A stretch of 38,831 nucleotides of DNA from NCBI GenBank assembly GCA_947629765.1, contig CANREW010000011.1:1-38831 (forward strand), read 5' to 3'. Source of the stretch: an uncultured Clostridia bacterium (lineage in GTDB: Bacteria > Bacillota > Clostridia > TANB77 > CAG-508). The position numbers were made by a program, and so were the translations under genes. Positions 32,421-38,831 of the stretch are shown piece by piece. Under the pieces are notes generated by a model, which was not told the DNA's origin, did not search any database, and saw only the letters and a program-made list of their open reading frames with translations. Each line of letters opens with the position of its first letter. Positions within the stretch are counted from its first letter, which is position 1.

Positions 32421-33735
32421 TTACATTTTTGTTACAAATTCTTTTAAGCTAGATAAAGATTTTTCTGCTAATTTTTCATATCTTAGTTTCTTATCTTTTA
32501 TTCTCTCATTTAATTCTGGTAGTATCCCGAAATTAGCATTCATAGGTTGAAAGTTTTTATTCTCTGTACTTATATAATTTGAAAGTGCTCCTATTACTGT
32601 ATCTTTTGGAAATATAATTTTATCTTTATTTTGAACTTTTGCTATTACATTTAGGCCGTGCTACCATACCTGATGCTATTGATTCTACATATCCTTCAAC
32701 TCCTGAAATTTGACCTGCAAAGTATACGTTTGGATATTTTTTTAGATTATATGTGTTATCTAATAATTTAGGAGAGTTTATATATGTGTTTCTGTGCATT
32801 ACTCCATATTTTACAAATTCTGCATTTTTTAATCCAGGTATCATACTAAATACTCTTTTTTGTTCTCCGAATTTTAAGTTTGTTTGGAATCCCACCATAT
32901 TATATAAATTGCCTTCTTTATTATCTTGCCTTAGCTGTACTATTGCATAAGGTCTTGTATTTGTTCTAGGATCTGTGAATCCTACTGGTTTAAGTGGTCC
33001 AAACCTTAATGTGTCTATTCCCCTTTTTGCCATTACTTCTACTGGCATACAACCTTCGAATATCTCCTTTTTCTCAAAGCTATGAATTTCTGCTATTTCC
33101 GCTTCTACAAGTGCTTTCCAAAAAGACTCATATTCTTCTTTGTTCATAGGTAAATTTATATAACTACTTTCTCCTTTTCCATATCTGTCACCTAAAAAAC
33201 CTATATTCATATCTATACTGCTTTTTTCTATAATTGGTGCTGCTGCATCAAAAAAGGACATCTTGTCTTCCCCTGTAAGTTCCATTATTTCTTGTGATAA
33301 TTTGTCCGTTGTAAGAGGTCCTGTTGCAATCACTACTATATTATTTTTAATTAAATCTTTTAAGTGTATACTCTCTCCGATTTCTTCTTCTATTACTTTT
33401 ATATTTTTTATGCTTTTTATTTTTTCAGTTACACAAGAAGAAAATATCTCTCTATCAACTGCTAATGCCTGCCCAGCAGGAACTGCTGTCTCGTCTGCAC
33501 ATTTTATAAGTAAACTATCTAATCTTCTCAATTCTTCTTTTAATAACCCACAAGCGTTTGTTAAAAGATTAGATTTAAATGAATTACTGCATACTATCTC
33601 TGCTAAATTTGGATTAGAATGTGCTGGTGTGAATTTCTTTGGTTTCATTTCGTATAACTCTACTTCTATTCCCCTTTTTGCTATTTGATAACTTGCTTCA
33701 CAACCTGCAAGTCCTGCTCCTATTACAACTACCAT
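32421..33735 (-). CDS. trmFO: Methylenetetrahydrofolate-tRNA-(uracil-5-)-methyltransferase TrmFO with one CGG +1 frameshift site
   Basis: [22 protein letters not shown]; after the +1 shift ...[85 protein letters not shown]. Confidence 0.93.
32656..32658 (-). other. Putative +1 recoding site: GCA CGG C -> Gly (GGC)
   Basis: Minus-strand ATGGTAGCACGGCCTAAATGTAATAGCA; +1 frame MVAGLNVIA followed by the TrmFO C-terminus. Confidence 0.9.
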
Positions 33736-33761
33736 AATTTTTATTCTCCTTAATTTGAAAA

Positions 33762-33790
33762 AAGGGACACTTTTATTTAAAGTGCCCTTC
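33762..33790 (-). terminator. Hairpin terminator GGGACACTTT/AAAGTGCCC downstream of the thioester adhesin gene
   Basis: Minus strand GGGCACTTTAAATAAAAGTGTCCCTTTTTT. Confidence 0.75.
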
Positions 33791-33836
33791 CTTTCTTTAA
33801 GAACTCTTGCTTTAATTTAAAGGCTTTGTTCTTATA

Positions 33837-36800
33837 TTATTCTAATACATATTTCTTAATTAAGCTTATTCCTCCGGCAAGCGTTACTAGTATTATCATT
33901 GTTAATCCAGCATATATCTTTGTTTGTCCTGTCTTTACTGCTAATATTACTGGTGCATCGTCTATATCGTCTTCTCCTGTCTTTTTGTTATTTGGAGTTG
34001 AGTCTACATCTGGACTTCCACTTGGATTTTCGTCCTTACTAATTTCTGCTAAGTTTATTTTTTCTCCAAAGTTTTCTTGTCCATTTATCCAAGTTAGGAC
34101 TACCTGTACTTCTGCACTCTCTCCTGGTTTTAACAATGTATTTTCTAATGCTTTTGTTCCTATTACTCCATCACTTATTTCATACCAGTTTGGATTATCT
34201 TCTTTCACAAATTTTAATCCTTTTGGTATATAATCTGTTACTTCTTTTGCATATCCTTCTATTTCGCCTTCGTTAGTTACTCTTATTGTGTATACATATT
34301 GAATTTTTATTTTCTTTACATCACTTGCTTTTATTTCTATTTTTACTGGTGCCTCATTCTTTGATGTTTCTGCTGTGTGTCCTGTATTTGTTGTTGTTGT
34401 CTTTCCATTTAATGTTACCTTTGTTTGTGCTACCCATTTTAATAGTGATAAATCAAAGTATTTTACTTTTACTTGTTCATAATCTATATCGTCTTCGTTT
34501 TCTCCGTCTTTATTATATACTTCGTCTCTATTTGGTTTTGAATCTTCATCATCTCCTGAATCTTTTGATATCTGTGCTACATTTACTAATGTTCTTTCTG
34601 TTTCGTCTTTTGTTGTTGCTGTATATGTTACTTTAAATGCTATTTGTATATCTCTATAATCTGGATTCTTATCACTTATTTCGGCATCTTTATTAAATGC
34701 TTTTATTAGATTATCTCTTTCAGCTGTTTCTCCTTGTTCTTCTGATAGATAGTCTGTTATTAAATATTTTGCTTTTGATACATCTGTTACTTCTTCTTCA
34801 TTTTCGTCTAACATTACCCATCTATATTCTTTATTTGTCTCATTTTCTGGTAAGAATTCTAGTCCTTCTGGCACATCATCTGTTATCTCTTCTGCATATC
34901 CATCTGCTTCTCCTTCGTTGTATACTCTTATTGTATATATTACTGTGTCTCCTGTTGCTGCACCTAGTGCATCTTTTGTATGTTCATATTTTAGGTTACC
35001 ATTTTCATATACAACGTTTGGATATCTATTATTTACATTTGTGTTTCCTACTCTTGTTATGAATTTCCTTAATGCTAAATCAAATTTTGGAACTACTAAT
35101 ATTTTTTCAAAATCGTCATCATCTTCTTGTCCTGGTATGTATTCCTTATTTTGTTCATTATCTTTATATCCTGGGAAATCTTCTGGTTTTGTTACATCAT
35201 TTGGTGTTGAATCTTCTTCTTTGCCTATTTGATTTCCATTGGCATCTGCTTCTTTTGTTATTTCTGCTATATTAGTTACTTTTGTTTCTGTTGTTACTGG
35301 TAATACTTTGCAATGTATTTCTATATCTACATAGCTTAATGTATCATGGTCTGCGTCATAAGCTGGAATAATTGCATTTCCTAGTTTGTCTCCTACATAT
35401 TTGCTATCTGTTTTTCCTCCAACTCCTGTTATAGTACAATTTTCTGTTGAAACTGCTGTGTTATATTTTTCTCCTGTTGTAAATGTCCAATATGTTCCCT
35501 CTGTATCTTCTCCACCTGCTACATATTGTAGATATGGTGCTAAGTAATCTGTTATTTCTGTAACTTTTGCGTCTATTTCTCCTTCATTATATACTCTTAT
35601 TGTATATGTTACTATGTCTCCTATTTGTACTTTTATTGGATCTTTTGCGTGATTATATATTGCTGTTTCTGCTCCTGTTTTTAATCCTTCTGATACTACT
35701 TGTGGTGCTCTATTATATTTTGTTTCTCCAACTTGTGATATAAATTTTCTTAATGCTAAATCAAGTGCTGGTGCTTCTACATATACTTTTTCAAAATCGT
35801 CATCATCTTCTTGTCCTGGTACATAGCTTTTATCTTTCTCATTATCTTTATATGTTGGTAAATCTGGATCTGTTGGTAATGTGAAATTTCCATCAGGTGT
35901 AGAGTCTCTGTCTGATTCTACTACATTACCATTTTGATATTTCATTTCTGTTATTTGTGCTATATTGGTCATATTTATTCCATATATTATATTAGACATT
36001 ACCTTACAAGATATTTGTATATCAATATAACTTAATGTATAATCATCAGTGTCTTCATTTTTTACAGCTGCTGGAATTAATACTTCTGATAATTTTTTAC
36101 CTACAGCAGTTTCTTTAAGGTTTTCACTGGCTCCTACTATCTTACATTCTGATGTTGTTGTTGCTATTCTTGCTGTTTCGTTTAAAGCCCAAAATACTCC
36201 GTTTGTATCTTCTCCATATTTAATATATTCAAGATATGTTGGTAAATAGTCTGTTACCTCTGTAACATATGCTGGTAATTCTCCTTCATTATATATTCTT
36301 AATGTATATGTTACTATATCTCCTATTTGTACTTGTAAAGGTTCCTTAGTGTGATTATATTCTGCTGTTGTTTGATATTTATTTTCTGTTCCTACTTGTA
36401 CTTGTTTATTTAATGATTTCGTATCTACTACTGGTTCTCTTGAAGTAGTTGGTGTTCCATTTACTGCTGATATAAATTTTCTTAAAGCCAAGTCTACTTC
36501 TTTGTTTGTTTCTTCAATTCTTACTACTGGTTGTTGATTAGCTGCCTCTGTTCCTGCAAGATATACTGTTAATTCTCTTAATGGTGTATATGTATTACCA
36601 TTTGATGTAACAGCAGTTTCTGCTCTTTCTATTAAATTTTTGTATAGTTTAGCAGCAGCATTTTGTCTTTTTGTTCCTTCTCCACCTAATGTATTAAATA
36701 AATCAGTATATGATTGATATTGTCCCTTAGAATCTCCCAAATGAGTTTTTGTATTACTTATATTGACAAATATTGTTGTTAAGTCTTTTGTATTATGTAT

Positions 36801-37457
36801 CTGATCTCCATGGTTTGTAAAGTACCATATTGCTAATTGTTGTATTGCTTCAATATCTGCTCTTGTTAAGAATTCTCCTTTAACTGCATTCTCTCTCGTG
36901 AAGTCTTCTTCTGGATATTCAGCATATTCTTTTAGGTATTGTATTAATTCATCCTCAGTTGCATTTTCTAGTAACATATGATCTAATACCCATAATAGTT
37001 CATAATAATGTGTTTTTTCTTCTTCACTGAAAATTTTTGCCTGCGAATTTGCTAATTGACTTCGTAATGAATCATATCCTGTTACCATATCAAGATCTTG
37101 TGTATATTCTACACGCTTAAATGGACTAGTAAAGACTTCTGAATTTACAGGATTTTCTGATTGATTTTGCTCCGTAAAACCTAATCCTGCTCTTAAACAG
37201 TATAGATCTGGTATTGTATCTGTTACAACTCCTTGGTCTGTACATGTAACTATATTCCAAATATTTTCTGTTTTATCGTTTGTACCTTTATATATTTGAT
37301 GTTTATATGTTACATCTGTAGTTTGGAAGTGTACTGTCCTTTCTTTTATAATTGTTAGATAACCTGGTCCTGCAGCTTTTACACTATTTGTAAAAATTCC
37401 TACAAATATAATTGCTGCTAAAATTGAGATAAATACAATTAGTTTTTTTGTTTTCAT
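33837..37457 (-). CDS. Surface adhesin: signal peptide, TQXA/thioester-like N-terminal domain, tandem DUF11-like repeats, C-terminal VKTG + TM anchor
   Basis: DLYCLRAGLGF and IQQLAIWYFTNH (Cys/Gln thioester pattern); repeated LALRKFIS.VG...IGDIVTYTIRVYNEGE...VTDYLP..L...; VILAVKTGQTKIYAGLTMIILVTLAGGISLIKKYVLE. Confidence 0.82.
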   Translation of the reverse strand: MKTKKLIVFISILAAIIFVGIFTNSVKAAGPGYLTIIKERTVHFQTTDVTYKHQIYKGTNDKTENIWNIVTCTDQGVVTDTIPDLYCLRAGLGFTEQNQSENPVNSEVFTSPFKRVEYTQDLDMVTGYDSLRSQLANSQAKIFSEEEKTHYYELLWVLDHMLLENATEDELIQYLKEYAEYPEEDFTRENAVKGEFLTRADIEAIQQLAIWYFTNHGDQIHNTKDLTTIFVNISNTKTHLGDSKGQYQSYTDLFNTLGGEGTKRQNAAAKLYKNLIERAETAVTSNGNTYTPLRELTVYLAGTEAANQQPVVRIEETNKEVDLALRKFISAVNGTPTTSREPVVDTKSLNKQVQVGTENKYQTTAEYNHTKEPLQVQIGDIVTYTLRIYNEGELPAYVTEVTDYLPTYLEYIKYGEDTNGVFWALNETARIATTTSECKIVGASENLKETAVGKKLSEVLIPAAVKNEDTDDYTLSYIDIQISCKVMSNIIYGINMTNIAQITEMKYQNGNVVESDRDSTPDGNFTLPTDPDLPTYKDNEKDKSYVPGQEDDDDFEKVYVEAPALDLALRKFISQVGETKYNRAPQVVSEGLKTGAETAIYNHAKDPIKVQIGDIVTYTIRVYNEGEIDAKVTEITDYLAPYLQYVAGGEDTEGTYWTFTTGEKYNTAVSTENCTITGVGGKTDSKYVGDKLGNAIIPAYDADHDTLSYVDIEIHCKVLPVTTETKVTNIAEITKEADANGNQIGKEEDSTPNDVTKPEDFPGYKDNEQNKEYIPGQEDDDDFEKILVVPKFDLALRKFITRVGNTNVNNRYPNVVYENGNLKYEHTKDALGAATGDTVIYTIRVYNEGEADGYAEEITDDVPEGLEFLPENETNKEYRWVMLDENEEEVTDVSKAKYLITDYLSEEQGETAERDNLIKAFNKDAEISDKNPDYRDIQIAFKVTYTATTKDETERTLVNVAQISKDSGDDEDSKPNRDEVYNKDGENEDDIDYEQVKVKYFDLSLLKWVAQTKVTLNGKTTTTNTGHTAETSKNEAPVKIEIKASDVKKIKIQYVYTIRVTNEGEIEGYAKEVTDYIPKGLKFVKEDNPNWYEISDGVIGTKALENTLLKPGESAEVQVVLTWINGQENFGEKINLAEISKDENPSGSPDVDSTPNNKKTGEDDIDDAPVILAVKTGQTKIYAGLTMIILVTLAGGISLIKKYVLE

Positions 37458-37495
37458 ACTTTACCACCTTATTTAAACATTTTTACTTATACTTT

Positions 37496-37523
37496 ATTTT
37501 ACATTTTTTTAATGTAAAGTCAA
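37496..37523 (-). promoter_or_regulatory. Sigma-A-type promoter for the 33837..37457 gene (TTGACT-16-TAAAAT)
   Basis: Minus strand TTGACTTTACATTAAAAAAATGTAAAAT about 40 nt upstream of the ATG. Confidence 0.5.
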
Positions 37524-37607
37524 TAGCAATTTTTTCCTTTTTCTTGGAACTGTGAAAAGGTACCTTAAATCCTTTTACGGGAATAGGTTCTGCAAAATTG
37601 CTAGTTA
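37524..37607. repeat. Palindromic element upstream of the adhesin promoter
   Basis: Outer TAGCAATTTT / AAAATTGCTA; inner GAAC..AAAAGG / CCTTTT..GTTC. Confidence 0.5.
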
Positions 37608-37928
37608 ATTATTACATTTTCTTTACAATTATATAACATTTTGATTACAAAATCAACAAATTATGTAAATATTTTGTAAAAACTTGTATTTTCGTAGGTT
37701 TTGTACTACTTTTATATTTTTTCTTACAGAATATTCCCACAATAAATATTTTCTTTGTTCATATCTTTTCCCCCTAAATAAATACTATTTGATAGAATGA
37801 TTATACTATAATTTTGGGAAAAATGAAATACATAGTTTTTATAAGTATTTAAAAATTAATTGAAAAATATTGACTATATATCAATATTTTGATAAAATAT
37901 GTATATAATATTTATGGAGGTGTTTAAT

Positions 37929-38183
37929 ATGCCAATTATTAGACCAAGTTCTGATTTAAGAAATAATTATAATGAAATTTCTACAATTTGTCATCAAACA
38001 AATAGTCCAGTATATATTACTAAAAATGGAGCAGGAGATTTAGCAGTAATGAGTATTGAGTTATACGAACTTTTAACAGATAAATATACTTTATATAAAG
38101 AATTAGAAAAAGGAATTAAGTCATTAGAAAATGGCAAAAAATATTCATCAAAAGAAGTTTTTGACGAGTTAGATAAAATTTAA
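37929..38183 (+). CDS. Phd/YefM-family antitoxin
   Basis: MPIIRPSSDLRNNYNEISTICHQTNSPVYITKNGAGDLAVMSIELYELL; RBS ATGGAGGTG. Confidence 0.85.
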   Translation: MPIIRPSSDLRNNYNEISTICHQTNSPVYITKNGAGDLAVMSIELYELLTDKYTLYKELEKGIKSLENGKKYSSKEVFDELDKI

Positions 38184-38197
38184 AAAAGAAAGAGGAT

Positions 38198-38512
38198 TTG
38201 CCTTTGAAAAAATATAATATAGAATATTCAATGGAATCAAAACAAGATTTAATAGATATAAAACGATACATTAAATATAATTTACAAGAACCTAATACTG
38301 CTCAAAAACTAATTACAAAGATAAAAAGAGAAATAGATAGTCTAAAAGATAATCCAGAAATATATTCTGTTATAGATGATGATATAATCAAAAGATTTAA
38401 AATTAGGAAACTAGTAGTTGATAATTATATTGTTTTTTATAGAATAAATGATGAAAATATACAAATTGTAAGAGTTATGTATGGAAGAAGAAATTGGATA
38501 ACATTATTATAA
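38198..38512 (+). CDS. RelE/ParE-family toxin
   Basis: KKYNIEYSMESKQDLIDIKRYIKYNL...FKIRKLVVDNYIVFYRINDENIQIVRVMYGRRNW; directly downstream of the antitoxin; TTG start. Confidence 0.83.
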   Translation: MPLKKYNIEYSMESKQDLIDIKRYIKYNLQEPNTAQKLITKIKREIDSLKDNPEIYSVIDDDIIKRFKIRKLVVDNYIVFYRINDENIQIVRVMYGRRNWITLL

Positions 38513-38601
38513 AATATAGCAATTTAAGGAGAAAATAAGAATACTTTTCAGGTATCTTCCCCCAACTATTGACATAGAGCCAAAACTAATGTGATAAATA
38601 T

Positions 38602-38642
38602 AAAAATAGCACGTCTCAAAACCGTTGAAATGTGCTATTTTT
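38602..38642. terminator. Hairpin AAAAATAGCAC...GTGCTATTTTT, bidirectional terminator candidate
   Basis: 11-bp perfect stem between the TA pair and the convergent tRNA. Confidence 0.7.
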
Positions 38643-38659
38643 GTCTATTTTAAAAATTT

Positions 38660-38733
38660 TGGAGGCGAGTGAGGGAGTCGGACCCTCCATCAGAGTTTTG
38701 CAGACTCGCGCCTTACCGCTTGGCTAACTCGCC
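38660..38733 (-). tRNA. tRNA-Cys (anticodon GCA), CCA encoded
   Basis: Minus strand GGCGAGTTAGCCAAGCGGTAAGGCGCGAGTCTGCAAAACTCTGATGGAGGGTCCGACTCCCTCACTCGCCTCCA; 7-bp acceptor stem, D and T arms fold. Confidence 0.85.
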
Positions 38734-38831
38734 AAATTTTGTTAAAAATTCGCAAAAAATTGTTAGCGAACGAAGTGAGTGATATTTTTTGCGAAACAAG
38801 GAGTAACAACCATATGGTCTTGTTGATTTTG

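Noticed and set aside
5521-32660. Simple CGG reassignment to another amino acid (as described for CGG in some Firmicutes)
   Set aside because: Reading CGG as any single sense codon keeps the zero frame and leads to stops shortly after each site; only a +1 shift restores the homologous protein.
897-36249. Numerous + strand Leu/Phe/Ser/Tyr-rich ORFs (for example 897..1106, 9895..10218, 30970..32010, 34697..35062)
   Set aside because: Antisense to well-supported minus-strand CDSs, low complexity, no RBS or family motif; product of the strongly skewed AT-rich composition.
33837-37457. CRISPR-like repetition in the adhesin gene
   Set aside because: Repeats are long (about 200 codons), degenerate and in-frame protein domains; no short direct repeats with uniform spacers were seen.
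37524-37607. c-di-GMP or other riboswitch upstream of the adhesin
   Set aside because: No recognisable riboswitch consensus, and the palindrome lies upstream of the likely promoter rather than in the leader.
37929-38512. TA pair as a novel defence system
   Set aside because: It is a standard YefM/Phd plus RelE/ParE-type module; no other defence genes around it.

Overview
Low-GC Bacillota (Clostridia-like) chromosomal window. It carries the rplK-rplA-rplJ-rplL / nusG-secE-rpmG block, hpf, hpt, uvrC, comEC, trmFO, an RluA-family pseudouridine synthase, an OGG-type DNA glycosylase, an amidase, a GGDEF protein, an SH3/NlpC-P60 hydrolase, an MTA/SAH deaminase-like amidohydrolase, three very large surface proteins, a YefM/RelE-like TA pair and a tRNA-Cys. 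Main discovery: seven genes appear broken into pieces in the ORF track, but all 12 breaks are the same event. Each is one extra C directly before a Gly codon, so the interrupted frame reads NNN CGG A/C and the protein resumes in the +1 frame as NNN-(C)-GGA/GGC = Gly. The restored glycines fall in signature motifs: amidase DAGHGGxDGGA, RluA HRLDRPVGGVMVFAK, UvrC KPGVYLMKD, TrmFO ASGMVAGLN...[31 protein letters not shown]. In a by-eye scan I found no other in-frame CGG codon in any CDS of the window, while roughly 60 out-of-frame CGG trinucleotides are tolerated. This points to a vacated CGG codon at which the ribosome shifts +1, or to CGGN quadruplet decoding as Gly, used repeatedly in housekeeping genes. 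It does not look like random sequencing error or gene decay. Secondary observations: nested intergenic palindromic elements, an L10 leader/attenuator, an atypical tRNA-Cys, and a thioester-type adhesin with an atypical C-terminal anchor.
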